Assembly: GCF_001866645.1 (NCBI RefSeq)
Contig: NZ_MLYP01000006.1
Coordinates: 159,091-223,090 of the forward strand
Source: Streptomyces colonosanans
GTDB lineage: Bacteria > Actinomycetota > Actinomycetes > Streptomycetales > Streptomycetaceae
Length of the DNA stretch: 64,000 bases
Direction of reading: 5' to 3'
Under the pieces are notes generated by a model. It worked only from the letters and a program-made list of their open reading frames with translations, was not told the origin of the DNA and did no database searches. Made by a program: the position numbers and the translations under genes. Shown one piece after another: positions 49,225-57,776 of the stretch; position 1 is the stretch's first letter, and every line of letters starts with the position of its first letter.

Positions 49225-49286
49225 CCTGCGTAGACGCCGTCCGCTGACGGAGCCGACGGGCACCACCAGCACGGCGTTGAGGGCCG

Positions 49287-49889
49287 CTATCCGTGATCCG
49301 GGGGGCGGCCCTCTGTGATCGTTGAGACTCTCAGGGAGTCCTGCGGTGAGGCGCTGGCCAGGCCACGCATGCCAGCAAGCGCCTTTCCCCAAGGGAACGC
49401 CTTCGGATTCCCCTGCTTCGGAGGGTGCGATGCGTAGCCGTCCGGTCCGTCGAGCACAAGGACGCCCTGCTCGCGCAACGCAGCGATCGACCGCGCCACC
49501 GCTGGCTGCGCGCCCTGCGCCTGGTTGAAGTACGGCATCGTCACGACGGGCACGCCCATGTGCACCGCCTCCGACGGAATGCCGATCGCCACGGTGTCCG
49601 AGATGCCTGCGCCCCACTTGTTCAGCGTGGTGCACGACATCGGCGCTACCAGCATCGCATCCGCCCTCGGCAAGACGTCCTTCTCCCAAGGCAGCTTGTA
49701 ACGCGACCGCACCGGATACCCGGTCAACTCGACGAGCTCCTGCATGCGCGGCTCCCACCAGTTCGCCGCAGACGGGGTGAGGATCAGGCAGACGTCCCAC
49801 CCGTCGGCTTGAGCGGCGCGCACGCCGTCGTCGATGTACTGGGTGGGCCCTGCAGCGCAAGCAATCAGGTACAGCACTGGAGTCGTCAT
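49287..49889 (-). CDS. Flavoprotein (PPC decarboxylase/EpiD-like fold)
   Basis: 200 residues. VLYLIACAAGP at the N-terminus, CLILTPSAANWW, and APMSCTTLNKWGAGISDT, a PxxxNTxxK-like segment, place it in the homo-oligomeric flavin-containing Cys decarboxylase superfamily. In Streptomyces such genes often stand next to a TPR-containing HTH regulator, as here, where its ATG overlaps the regulator stop. Role unknown. Confidence 0.85.
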   Translation of the reverse strand: MTTPVLYLIACAAGPTQYIDDGVRAAQADGWDVCLILTPSAANWWEPRMQELVELTGYPVRSRYKLPWEKDVLPRADAMLVAPMSCTTLNKWGAGISDTVAIGIPSEAVHMGVPVVTMPYFNQAQGAQPAVARSIAALREQGVLVLDGPDGYASHPPKQGNPKAFPWGKALAGMRGLASASPQDSLRVSTITEGRPPDHG

Positions 49890-50790
49890 GCGCGGAGTCC
49901 ACAACGTTCAGCCAGCGCACGCAACTCGCCCCCGGGACTGGCCGTTACTCCGACGACGTCCTTGACCAGGTTCACTGTGTCAGGTCTGTCCCGTACCTCT
50001 TCGGGCGCCAGCTTGTCAGCCTCCAGGAGTTCTTTCGCCGCGTTGTCCTTGCGCCGTGTCAGGAGCGAAGCGCGTGCCATCGCGACGTGGTGACCAGCCT
50101 GCCGCTCCCGGGTCATCCCGGCGAGCGCTTGCTGACTCAACTCGTCGGCGGCTTCGAGCGCCGACCAGCCGTCCTCAAAGCGGATCAGCATGTTCACCCG
50201 GTGCAGCCCGACGTTGGTCGGGCCGAACATCGTCCAGTCCTCGTTGAGATCTCGTCCCTGCCGCTTGGCGACATCTGCGGCCTCGTCCACGAAGTCCGTG
50301 GCCGCCCGCACCCGCGCAGTGGTGCGTTCCTGCGATGACGCGGCGAAGGCAGCCGCCAAATACAGCATGCCGAGGGTGGACAGCCCGAGCGTCCCCTGCT
50401 CGACGAGTCCGTCTTCGAGTCGGCGCACAGCGGTGATGGCGAACTCCACGGCCGTCTCCGGCCGCTGCTGGTACACCAGGCTCTTCGTCACCCTCCGGGC
50501 AGCGGCCCCGATCTGGACCGGATCGCCGGACCGCTCCGCGGCGACGAGCGCGCGGTCTGCGGCGAGGGCGGCCTGGATCGCGGTCGCCTCCCCGTACTTG
50601 TGCAGGTACGACGTCACCAGTTGGTAGACGCGGGACAGTACTGCCTGGGCTTCGGACTGTGCGCCGATGGGGGCGCTGTGTGCTGTCTGCCCGACGCCGA
50701 TGATCAGGGCGGGCAGCTCGCGGGCGAGCGTGGCGTAGTGGCAGGCCTGGAACGCCTGGCGACGTATCTCAAAGCCCTGTCGGACCCGAA
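49886..50790 (-). pseudogene. TPR-type regulator lacking its N-terminal HTH domain
   Basis: From about 50790 the minus strand codes a helical, TPR-like protein (RQAFQACHYATLARELPALI..., DLNEDWTMFGPTNVGLHRV..., HHVAMARASLLTRRKDNAAKELLEA), the effector part of XRE/Cro-type regulators common in Streptomyces. The expected HTH domain of about 80-100 residues upstream is missing; beyond 50790 the frame runs through unrelated sequence that belongs to a plus-strand gene fragment. The truncated reading frame stays open to 50908, so a shortened protein might still be made. Confidence 0.65.
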
Positions 50791-50794
50791 GGTG

Positions 50795-51058
50795 TGCGCA
50801 CTCCAGCACCGCCGTCCCGGCACTGCGGCACCGAAGAAGTCGCCCGCCGAGGAGAGTTCGGCGCCGCGCCCGCGCACCAGCCGGGTCCGCGCCAACTTCA
50901 AGCCGCACACGGGCAGCCCCGCCCCCGCGTCGACCGAGCCCGCACCAACGCTCGCGCCCCCGGACATCGCACCGAACCCGGCCACCCGGCCCGCTCCCCG
51001 GTCCTCCCGCGTACGCATCAACCTGGGCGACCGCGGCCGGGACCGCAACGCACCGTGA
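50795..51058 (+). pseudogene. 3' fragment of an unidentified gene before the vWA gene
   Basis: The plus frame ending at 51058 shows host-like codon usage over about 88 codons: a Pro/Ala-rich linker with two similar motifs, SRVRANFKP and SRVRINLGDRGRD. No start codon or ribosome site suits this segment, and upstream sequence belongs to the opposite truncated regulator. It appears to be the C-terminus of a larger protein of the same module, cut off by a rearrangement. Confidence 0.45.
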
Positions 51059-51072
51059 ACCAGGAGTCGTAC

Positions 51073-51783
51073 ATGAACCCCGTCAACGACCAGTACCAGG
51101 GAAATCTGCAGTACGCCGTCGACATCGTGCTCTGCATCGATGCGACTGGCAGCATGTTCCCCGTCCTCGACAACGTGAAGTCGAGCGCGCTGCAGTTCCA
51201 CGACCGGCTCAACGACGTGATGGCGAAGAAGGGCAAGGCGATCAGCCAACTGCGCCTGAAGACCATCGCGTTCCGGGACTTCGGTGACGATCCGGCAACG
51301 GCGATCGAGCAGACCGGCTTCCTGCGCCTGCCCGACCAGGCCAAGGACTTCGAACGGTTCGTTCGCGGCATTGACGCGGGCGGCGGCGGTGACATCCCGG
51401 AGTCGGGCCTCGAAGCGCTCGCCCTCGCCATCAACTCCCCCTGGGAGACGGGGCTGGACCGCAGGCGCCACGTCATCGTGATGTTCACGGACGCCCCTGC
51501 CCACCCGCTCGGCACCGTGGGCGCCTCCGAGCAGACGTACCCGACGAACATCCCGCGCAACATCGACGACCTCTTCGAACAGTGGGGGTACGCCCGCAGC
51601 CAGACCGCTGTCATGGAGCAGTCGGCCAAGCGGCTCGTGCTGTTCGCGCCGGACCAGGAGCCGTGGAAGGACCCGATCTCCGAGGAGTGGGACCTCACCT
51701 TGCACTTCGAGTCCAAGGCGGGCGAGGGCCTCGAGGAGTTCGAGATGGACGAGATCATCGAGACGATCGCGAACAGCCTGTGA
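51073..51783 (+). CDS. von Willebrand factor A-domain protein (TerY-like)
   Basis: 236 residues. The MIDAS metal site is seen in VDIVLCIDATGSM (D-x-T-G-S), with FRDFGDDP and VIVMFTDAPAHP as later metal-ligand loops. Similar vWA proteins (TerY group) accompany kinases, phosphatases and zinc proteins in actinobacterial stress modules. The ATG at 51073 has CAGGAGTCG upstream and is 15 bp after the preceding fragment. It overlaps the next gene by GTGA. Confidence 0.85.
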   Translation: MNPVNDQYQGNLQYAVDIVLCIDATGSMFPVLDNVKSSALQFHDRLNDVMAKKGKAISQLRLKTIAFRDFGDDPATAIEQTGFLRLPDQAKDFERFVRGIDAGGGGDIPESGLEALALAINSPWETGLDRRRHVIVMFTDAPAHPLGTVGASEQTYPTNIPRNIDDLFEQWGYARSQTAVMEQSAKRLVLFAPDQEPWKDPISEEWDLTLHFESKAGEGLEEFEMDEIIETIANSL

Positions 51784-52208
51784 TCCTGCCACTGGAGTGG
51801 CCCGGATTCCAGCTCTCCTGCAACGAGGGGATCCTGGGGCTGCGCTGGCCCGGCGCTGCGGACTTGCACGTCAAGGCCGAACGCTGCGTCGAGGCCTCCC
51901 TGCGCCCCAAGTCGGGTGACGAATCGTGCCAGTTGGTGTTCCGGTTCAAGAGCGCACCGCCCGATGCGACCGACCTGATCGTGGTACGGGTCAGCGTCCC
52001 GGCCGCCCAGGTCCAGGGCGCCGAGCAGCTGATCCAGTGGCTGCGGCGCGAGCACGGCGTGCTGGACCAGCAGGCCGACGAGGACGAGAGAGCCGAACTC
52101 GTCCGGGTCCCGACGGGGTCGGACGGCTGGGTCCTGGCGCCCACGGGCACCGCCTCCGAGGAGCTCTTCGACGAAGTCATGGACCGGATCAAGAACGACG
52201 CCGACTGA
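51780..52208 (+). CDS. Protein of unknown function in the vWA module
   Basis: 142 residues from a GTG overlapping the vWA stop. No recognised family. A mixed alpha/beta protein with no membrane helix, an acidic C-terminus and two Cys. Host-like codon usage. The coupling means it is made in fixed ratio with the vWA protein and may bind it. Confidence 0.75.
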   Translation: MILPLEWPGFQLSCNEGILGLRWPGAADLHVKAERCVEASLRPKSGDESCQLVFRFKSAPPDATDLIVVRVSVPAAQVQGAEQLIQWLRREHGVLDQQADEDERAELVRVPTGSDGWVLAPTGTASEELFDEVMDRIKNDAD

Positions 52209-52252
52209 GTCGGGGACTCCCGGCCCGCGTAACAAAGAAAGGCACTACAGGG

Positions 52253-53311
52253 GTGGCGGCAACGGCAAACTGGCGCTGCGCGGACTGCGACACCTTCAAC
52301 AAGCCCGCGGAGAAGGCCTGCACGATCTGCGGCAGCACCCGGCGTGCCCCCGCCTCCGCTCCTGCCGCGCCCCGGCCCCGCAAGAGCGCTCCGCGACCGG
52401 CGGCCAAACGACCGTCACCGGCCAGGCCGGCCGCGGACTGGCGCTGCACCAAATGCGACACGAACAACCTTGAATCGGATGCATCCTGCTTTGTCTGCGG
52501 CACCGGCTGGAAGGCGGCGACAAAGCCCGCGGCCAGACCAGCGGCGAAGAAGCCGCCGGCCAAATCGGCAAAGCCCGCTTCGGGCGGCTCGGCGAAGCCG
52601 GGGCCCAAGAGACCGACCCCGAAGAAGACCACTCCCTCATCGGGCTCGTCGGGCTCGTCGGGCAAGAAGACCGCCCCGAAACGGCCGTCGCCCGCCAGCT
52701 CCACGGGCTCCACGCGCATGGCCTCCAGCCCTCGCCCCGAGAGTCTCTTCCACCCGCCGCCCACCGCCGCAACCGGCTACACCCCGACCGCCCCGCGCCC
52801 AGTCCCTCCGCCGCCCCCGGCTCCCGGACCGCGCTGGTCACCGCCACCGGCTCCGGCGAAGAAGAAGAGCAACGGCTGCGTGAGCTGCTTGGGCACCCTC
52901 GTCATGGGCATCGTGCTCCTCATGGCCGGCCGGAGCTGCATCAGTGCGCTTGACTCCGGCTCCAGCACGCCGGACGGCTCGGACACGAGCCCGAGCACTG
53001 CCGCACCCTGCCCAACGCGCATCGCCGACAAGCTGCCATCGGGTGACGGTGCGGAGCTGGTCGAGGCCTTCCGCACAAGGAACAATCAGATCACACTGTG
53101 CCGCACCGGTGGAGGCAAGCTGTACTACTTCGGCGAGTTCAGCGATCAACGCGAGCCGGGCATCGCGATGCCTGCCGAGCGGACCAGCGACGGTTATGAG
53201 GCGAGTAACCCTCCCTACCGCTACGACATCCACGACAGCGCCGTGTGGATCTACAAGTCGGACGTACGAATCGGCAAGGAAGAACTGACACCGGAGCCCT
53301 CCCCCAGGTGA
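52253..53311 (+). CDS. Membrane protein with two RanBP2-type zinc fingers
   Basis: 352 residues. Two RanBP2-like fingers: NWRCADCDTFN...CTICGS (about 6-28) and DWRCTKCDTNN...CFVCGT (about 64-86), each W-x-C-x2-C-x3-N-x6-C-x2-C. A long Lys/Pro/Ser-rich linker follows (about 90-200), then one membrane helix (LGTLVMGIVLLMAG, about 215-230) and an exported C-terminal domain of about 110 residues. The fingers would face the cytoplasm, where the vWA protein is. 44 bp after the preceding gene. Unusual architecture; function unknown. Confidence 0.8.
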   Translation: MAATANWRCADCDTFNKPAEKACTICGSTRRAPASAPAAPRPRKSAPRPAAKRPSPARPAADWRCTKCDTNNLESDASCFVCGTGWKAATKPAARPAAKKPPAKSAKPASGGSAKPGPKRPTPKKTTPSSGSSGSSGKKTAPKRPSPASSTGSTRMASSPRPESLFHPPPTAATGYTPTAPRPVPPPPPAPGPRWSPPPAPAKKKSNGCVSCLGTLVMGIVLLMAGRSCISALDSGSSTPDGSDTSPSTAAPCPTRIADKLPSGDGAELVEAFRTRNNQITLCRTGGGKLYYFGEFSDQREPGIAMPAERTSDGYEASNPPYRYDIHDSAVWIYKSDVRIGKEELTPEPSPR

Positions 53312-53366
53312 TCACCTTGTGCTCCTGCGCCTACATCTGGTTACGGACTGTCACTTTCGGGTCACT

Positions 53367-53400
53367 GCGAGCCCGGCACCGTCTCCGGTGCCGGGCTCGC
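53367..53400 (+). terminator. Terminator after the vWA/zinc-finger module
   Basis: Perfect 14-bp stem GCGAGCCCGGCACC / GGTGCCGGGCTCGC with a 6-nt loop and T-rich tail, 55 bp past the stop. Confidence 0.85.
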
Positions 53401-53529
53401 TTCATTCACACACCGTGTGCGCGCCGGACTCGCATATGCCCCTTGCGCACTCTCCCCACGCGCCAACCAGGCGAGTTGACTCTCCATGCGCCCGCAAGGG
53501 ATATGACGACTACGGAAAGGAACGGACTC

Positions 53530-53787
53530 GTGCCCGCCCACCCCGAGCATCCTGTCATCCATGGGGAACTCGCAGAGTTACGCCGCCGCCTCGATGTGGG
53601 GAACGCCCATGTCGAGGGAGGACTGGCTCTGCTCAGTCATCGTGCCGAAGAAACAGCCAAGGATCTGGACGATCTGAGTGTGCGGATCGTCGCCCTGGAA
53701 CACACCCGCTGGCCGCTGCCCGCGGTCGCGGCCCTCACGTCCGTGGGCGCGCTCGCCGTGACCATATGGCAGGCCCTGGGGCACTAG
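53530..53787 (+). CDS. Small tail-anchored coiled-coil protein
   Basis: 85 residues. A heptad-like helical part (ELAELRRRLDVGNAHVEGGLALLSHRAEETAKDLDDLSVRIVALE) is followed by one C-terminal membrane helix (PAVAALTSVGALAVTIWQAL). AAGGAACGG is well spaced before the GTG at 53530; an ATG at 53503 is also in frame but too close to its ribosome site. Similar small proteins occur near phage or integrative elements, but no such element is seen here. Confidence 0.7.
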   Translation: MPAHPEHPVIHGELAELRRRLDVGNAHVEGGLALLSHRAEETAKDLDDLSVRIVALEHTRWPLPAVAALTSVGALAVTIWQALGH

Positions 53788-53839
53788 CGTCCCAGGGCCT
53801 GTGCGGAACCCGAACTTCACACAGGCCCCAGGGCAGGGA

Positions 53840-54385
53840 TCAGGGATGGATGTCCTGCCCGATCCTGAGGTGGTGCAACAGCAGCAGCGCGGCTGCCATG
53901 TTGGCGGCCGGGACCTCTCCGCGGGCGACCAGGTCGGGGACGAGCTTGAGGGAGACCCATTCCCGGCGATCCGACTCGAAGTCGTCCACGGGATGCCCGA
54001 TGTACTCGCCCTCGTCGGCCCAGTAGACGTGGTGCCGGGCGTCGGTGAGCCCGTTGGACGGCTCGACACTCATGAGATGCCGTAGGGGCCCCGGCCGCCA
54101 GCCGGTCTCCTCCTCCAGTTCACGGGCCGCCGCGGCGGCGATGTCCTCGCCGTCCTCGACGACGCCCGCCGCCAGTTCCCACCCCCAGCTGTCGGTGATG
54201 AAGCGGTGCCGCCACAACAGCAGCACCTCGTTGGCCTCGTTCACGACCGTGGCCACCGCGACGGGCCGCAGCCGTATGAGGAAGTGGTCGAGATGCCGGC
54301 CGTCCGGCAACGCGACATCTGCGAGATTGACGCTGAACCAGCGATTTTCGTACACAGTCTGTTCGCTGTGTTTCGTCCACTGCAC
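53840..54385 (-). CDS. NUDIX hydrolase
   Basis: 181 residues. The complete NUDIX box (G-x5-E-x7-RELEEETGW) starts at about residue 70. The N-terminal VYENRWFSVNLADV and later SNGLTDARHHVYWADEG resemble ADP-ribose pyrophosphatase-type members. It hydrolyses a nucleoside diphosphate linked to another group. The GTG at 54385 has GGAAGGTGG upstream. Confidence 0.88.
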   Translation of the reverse strand: MQWTKHSEQTVYENRWFSVNLADVALPDGRHLDHFLIRLRPVAVATVVNEANEVLLLWRHRFITDSWGWELAAGVVEDGEDIAAAAARELEEETGWRPGPLRHLMSVEPSNGLTDARHHVYWADEGEYIGHPVDDFESDRREWVSLKLVPDLVARGEVPAANMAAALLLLHHLRIGQDIHP

Positions 54386-54634
54386 GGTAATGCCACCTTC
54401 CGCTGAGTGAGTGGCAATATCGCAGCAGGACCGCCCACTCAGGCAGCGGGAGCGTCGACTCAGAAGGCTCACGGCGGCGCGCAATCGGCGCAGGCACGGG
54501 CGCAGTCATCGCGCACCGATGGAGGCGCGCGGCTCTTTGGTAGTGGGTGAGGCGGTGGTTACCAGGTCTCTTGCAGAAGGCCCCGGTGTTCACGCCGGGG
54601 ATGAACGCATCTCTGGATTGCTCTGATCCGCGGG

Positions 54635-55090
54635 TCACAGCGGACGTTGTTGTTGCTCGACGTATGTGCGGATGATGGACAACGGTGCTCCGCCGCAGGA
54701 TGCGGAGAAGTACGAGGGCAACTGCAGGTGGCCGTGCATGATGGCGTGGTTGATGCGGGCGGTGAACTCTCCCCCAGCCTTCGGCCGGGAGGTGCCCCCA
54801 GCCGTATCCGGGCGGGCGGAGACGCTCTTGAGGCTGTTGACCAGCTTTGAGACGGCGGCCTTGGGCGGGTAGTTGATCAGGAGGTGGACGTGATCGCGTT
54901 CGCCGTTGAACTCCTTCAGTTCCGCTTCGAAGTCCTCGCACACCTTGCGCATGATCTCTTCGCAGCGTGTCAGCATCTCGTCGTTGAACACCCCGCGCGG
55001 GCACTTTGTCACGAAGACCAAGTGCACGTGCATCGCCGAAACGATACGCCTGTCACGCCTATAGTCGTTTATGTCACCCCATGAGGCCAA
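54635..55090 (-). CDS. tnpA: IS200-type Y1 (HUH) transposase with an in-frame repeat insertion
   Basis: About 151 residues. HUH motif as HVHLL (about residue 67), VFVTK near the start, MHGH, and the catalytic Tyr in TYVEQQQRPL near the C-terminus. Between SVSAR and EFTAR an extra stretch (PDTAGGTSRPKAGG) is encoded by the interspersed palindromic repeat at 54769-54801; usual TnpA proteins have only a few residues there. The insertion keeps the frame but may impair the enzyme. The start codon (TTG 55090 or a later one) is uncertain and overlaps the tnpB leader. Confidence 0.85.
   Translation of the reverse strand: MASWGDINDYRRDRRIVSAMHVHLVFVTKCPRGVFNDEMLTRCEEIMRKVCEDFEAELKEFNGERDHVHLLINYPPKAAVSKLVNSLKSVSARPDTAGGTSRPKAGGEFTARINHAIMHGHLQLPSYFSASCGGAPLSIIRTYVEQQQRPL
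54769..54801. repeat. Interspersed palindromic repeat inside tnpA
   Basis: 33 bp, CTCCCCCAGCCTTCGGCCGG followed by GAGGTGCCCCCAG, same hairpin class as the other repeats here. It lies inside an insertion sequence, so it arrived after, or travelled with, the element. Confidence 0.8.
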
Positions 55091-55109
55091 TCGCAGTAGG
55101 TTCTTGAGT

Positions 55110-56357
55110 GTGCAGCTCCGCTACAACTACCGGGCCTACCCGGACGCCACCCAGCGCAGTGCGCTGGCGCGCGCGTTCGGGTGCGCCCGCGTGGTGTGGA
55201 ACGACTGCCTGCGCGACCGCAAGGAAGCACACGCTGCGGGGTTGCCGTATGTGAAGTCGGCGGAGTTGTCCCGGCTTCGCATCACTCAGGCCAAGCACAC
55301 CGAGGAACGGGCCTGGCTCGCCGACGTGTCAGCGGTCGTCCTGCAACAGTCTCTGCGGGACCTGGACACCGCCTACAAGAACTTCTTCGACTCGCTCACG
55401 GGCAAACGGCAGGGCCGCAAGGTCGGCCCTCCCCGCTACAAATCGAAGAAGGACACCCGGCAGTCGATCCGCCTCAACACCAACGCCTTCTCCCTGAAGG
55501 ACAACGGCACGGTGTACGTGGCCAAGGTCGGCAACCTCAAGGTCAAGTGGTCCCGCCGGCTTCCGGCCGCGCCCACGTCCCTGACCGTCACCAAGGACAG
55601 CTGCGGCCGGTACTTCCTCAGCTTCGTCGTGGACACCGACCCGGACATCCTCCCCGAGCGAGAGGCCGACGCCGGTCTCGACCTCGGCCTGTCCGCCTTC
55701 GCCGTCCTGTCCGACGGCCGGAAAATCGACAGCCCCCGCTTCCTGCGCCGGGCCGAGAAGAAACTCAAGCGCCTTCAGCGGGAGCTGTCCCGCAAGGCCA
55801 AAGGGTCGAAGAACCGGGCCAAGGCCCGCATCAAGGTCGCACGCCAGCACGCCAAGGTGGCGGGCCGGCGCCGGGACTGGCACCACAAGGTATCCACACA
55901 GATCATTCGCGACAACCATGCGGTGTACGTGGAAGACCTCGCGGTGTCCGGCCTCGGCCGCACCCGGCTCGCCAAGTCCGTGCACGACGCGGGATGGTCC
56001 GCGTTCGTCGGCATGCTGGAGTACAAGGCCGTCAAGCACGGCCGCACCTTCGCCAAGGTGAACCGTGCCTTCCCGTCCTCTCAGGTCTGCTCGGCCTGCG
56101 GATTCAGGGACGGCCCCAAGCCCCTGCACGTCCGGGAGTGGACGTGCGGCGAGTGCGGCACCGTGCACGACCGCGACCACAACGCAGCACGCAACGTCCT
56201 GTTCGAAGGACGCCGTATCGTCGCCGCCGGACGGGCGGAGACGCTAAACGCCTCGTGGAGCGCCGGTAAGACCAGGACGAAAGTCCCGGCACAGCGCAGT
56301 GAAGCAGGAAGCCCCCGGACGGGTCAGCCGACCCAGGCCGGAATCCCCGGACTCTAG
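55110..56357 (+). CDS. tnpB: TnpB, RNA-guided nuclease of IS605-type element
   Basis: 415 residues. RuvC residues are all in place: Asp in DLGLSAFAV (about 190), Glu in VEDLAVSG (about 274) and Asp in HDRDHNAARN (about 355). The zinc ribbon CSACG...CGECG lies at about 326-350. The N-terminal part (QLRYNYRAYPDATQRSALARAFGCARVVWN) is the usual TnpB start, so I place the start at GTG 55110. Characterised TnpB proteins cut DNA using an omega RNA from the right end and favour a target motif matching the left flank, here TTAC. It looks intact. Confidence 0.92.
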   Translation: MQLRYNYRAYPDATQRSALARAFGCARVVWNDCLRDRKEAHAAGLPYVKSAELSRLRITQAKHTEERAWLADVSAVVLQQSLRDLDTAYKNFFDSLTGKRQGRKVGPPRYKSKKDTRQSIRLNTNAFSLKDNGTVYVAKVGNLKVKWSRRLPAAPTSLTVTKDSCGRYFLSFVVDTDPDILPEREADAGLDLGLSAFAVLSDGRKIDSPRFLRRAEKKLKRLQRELSRKAKGSKNRAKARIKVARQHAKVAGRRRDWHHKVSTQIIRDNHAVYVEDLAVSGLGRTRLAKSVHDAGWSAFVGMLEYKAVKHGRTFAKVNRAFPSSQVCSACGFRDGPKPLHVREWTCGECGTVHDRDHNAARNVLFEGRRIVAAGRAETLNASWSAGKTRTKVPAQRSEAGSPRTGQPTQAGIPGL

Positions 56358-56374
56358 GCCAGGGAGCACGTCAA
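56245..56374 (+). ncRNA. Predicted omega RNA (right end)
   Basis: In IS605-type elements the guide RNA spans the tnpB 3' end and right end and extends into flanking DNA. Here a stem CGGGTC-AGC-GACCC-like fold (56320-56332) and the conserved GTGAAGCAGGAA segment lie before TCAA. The guide would begin at 56375 and is antisense to the 3' end of the regulator gene. Boundaries are guesses. Confidence 0.35.
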
Positions 56375-57711
56375 AGCGGTACGCGCAGTGCCCCGTCGAT
56401 GAGTTCGGCCGCCTCCGCCGTGCCGGCACAGCCGCTGCGCACGAGGTGTTCGCGCACCGCCCGAAGTCTGTCGCGCAGCCGCATGGACTCCACCCCCCGC
56501 GCCCGCTCCGTCATCTCGACCGCGGTGGCCGCCGCCTTGTCGGCGTTGCCCTGGCGCAGTTCGATCTGGCTGAGTATGGCGAGCCGGTGCACCCGGCCGC
56601 GATCGTGCGCGGGCGTGTCGACGGCGGCCGCGGCGTGTTCCCCCGCGGCCACCAGGTCCCCGAGGCTGAGCAGCGCCTCCGCGACCTGGACGTTGACGAG
56701 TCCGGGCTGGACGTAGCCGGTCTCGTCCGGTTCGTGGCCGCGCCGGATACGCTCGGCGGCCGTCTCGGCCTGCCGGATGCAGGACAGTGCGCTCGTGGCA
56801 TCACCGAGGTGCGCGTACGCCTTCGCCTGCATCGCGTACAGATCGGAGGCGAGCGCCGGGGTGGTGTGCCTGCCCGCGGTGCGCAGCGCGGCTTCGGCGA
56901 ACGCGACGGCCTGCCGGTACTCCTTCATGAACAGCGACTGGTTGACCAGCAGGGCGATCACATACGCGCCAAGTCCCCGGTCTCCGCTGGCCTTTGCCAG
57001 ACGCAGGGCCTGGTGGAAGTAGCGCTGGGCGAGGCCATGGGCGTCCGAGTCGTAGGCGCAGATGCCGACGACCGCCACCAGTCCGCCGGTGGCCCGGTGC
57101 AGTTGGCGGCCCAGGGCGTCGGTGTAGCAGCCGCGCAGCAGGGGCGCCGTCTCGGAGTTGAGGAAGCCGACGATACGGCTGCGGGTCGCGATGCCGCCTG
57201 CCTTGCGGTACATCTGCTCGTAGTGGGCTCGGGCGGCGCGCAGCATCTCTATGTCGGCTGGGGTGACGCGGTGCCGGCCACCACGGGAGACGTCCACGTC
57301 CTCGGGCGGGTTCTCCCACTCCCACACCGGCATGACGGCGGGCGTGCCGGTGACGGCCGGGGCGCCCAGGACATGCGGGCGTTGCTGTTCGTCGGAGCGC
57401 CACAGGGCGGTTGCCCGTTCGACGAAGCCGGACAGACTCGAGCCGTGCAAGCTGGCCGGTTCACCGGGGACGCCGAGACCGATGTCGTCGAGGGTCACCG
57501 GGCGGTGCAGCCGGGCGGCGAGCACCTCGCAGATCACGTCGGGCACCTGGCCGCGCGGGCGCTGACCCTTCAACCACCGTGCCACGGCGGTGTGTTCGTA
57601 TCTCAGCGTGAGTCCGCGCGCTCGCCCCGCCTGGTTGACGTGTGCGGCGAGTCCCGCGTGGGAGATCCCGGCCTCGTCGAGAATCGCGTCGAGCAGTGTG
57701 TTGGGTTGCAT
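56371..57711 (-). CDS. Large regulator with N-terminal HTH-like region and TPR helices (NsdA-like)
   Basis: 446 residues. The N-terminus (LLDAILDEAGISHAGLAAHVNQ...YEHTAVARWLKGQRPRG) is helix-turn-helix-like and the rest helical TPR sequence, as in the NsdA/BldD-affecting family of Streptomyces regulators of development and antibiotic production. Membership is inferred from layout. ATG 57711; a 23-bp palindrome lies about 45 bp upstream. The last codon and stop (CTT TGA) include the right end of the IS element; before insertion they would read CTG TAA, the same residue. Confidence 0.82.
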   Translation of the reverse strand: MQPNTLLDAILDEAGISHAGLAAHVNQAGRARGLTLRYEHTAVARWLKGQRPRGQVPDVICEVLAARLHRPVTLDDIGLGVPGEPASLHGSSLSGFVERATALWRSDEQQRPHVLGAPAVTGTPAVMPVWEWENPPEDVDVSRGGRHRVTPADIEMLRAARAHYEQMYRKAGGIATRSRIVGFLNSETAPLLRGCYTDALGRQLHRATGGLVAVVGICAYDSDAHGLAQRYFHQALRLAKASGDRGLGAYVIALLVNQSLFMKEYRQAVAFAEAALRTAGRHTTPALASDLYAMQAKAYAHLGDATSALSCIRQAETAAERIRRGHEPDETGYVQPGLVNVQVAEALLSLGDLVAAGEHAAAAVDTPAHDRGRVHRLAILSQIELRQGNADKAAATAVEMTERARGVESMRLRDRLRAVREHLVRSGCAGTAEAAELIDGALRVPL

Positions 57712-57753
57712 GGGTGGCCCCCGGTGGCTCGTTGCGGACAGCGTAGTGCGTCC

Positions 57754-57776
57754 CGGTTCACACGGGGTGTGAACCG
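57754..57776. promoter_or_regulatory. Operator-like palindrome upstream of the NsdA-like gene
   Basis: Perfect 10-bp arms CGGTTCACAC and GTGTGAACCG around GGG, 43 bp upstream of the regulator ATG. The spacing suits an operator near the promoter, perhaps for autoregulation. The remaining 57712-58011 sequence shows no gene. Confidence 0.6.

Larger units (their letters stand above)
54563..56374 (+). mobile_element. Complete IS605-type element (IS200/IS605 family)
   Basis: 1812 bp with divergent tnpA (minus) and tnpB (plus), as in IS608. The left end follows TTAC (54559-54562) and has a hairpin CCCCGG-8 nt-CCGGGG at 54581-54602. The right end closes with TCAA (56371-56374). IS608 inserts 3' of TTAC and is cut after TCAA, so both ends agree. 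No target duplication is expected. tnpA carries a foreign repeat insertion, so mobility is uncertain. Confidence 0.85.

Noticed and set aside
50600..51058. Full 152-codon gene on the plus strand
   Set aside because: Its first half lies antisense within the well-coded regulator; only the last 88 or so codons look genuine.
51926..52252. N-terminal extension of the zinc-finger protein
   Set aside because: It overlaps the preceding gene in another frame and is Arg/Pro-rich; the fingers begin just after GTG 52253.
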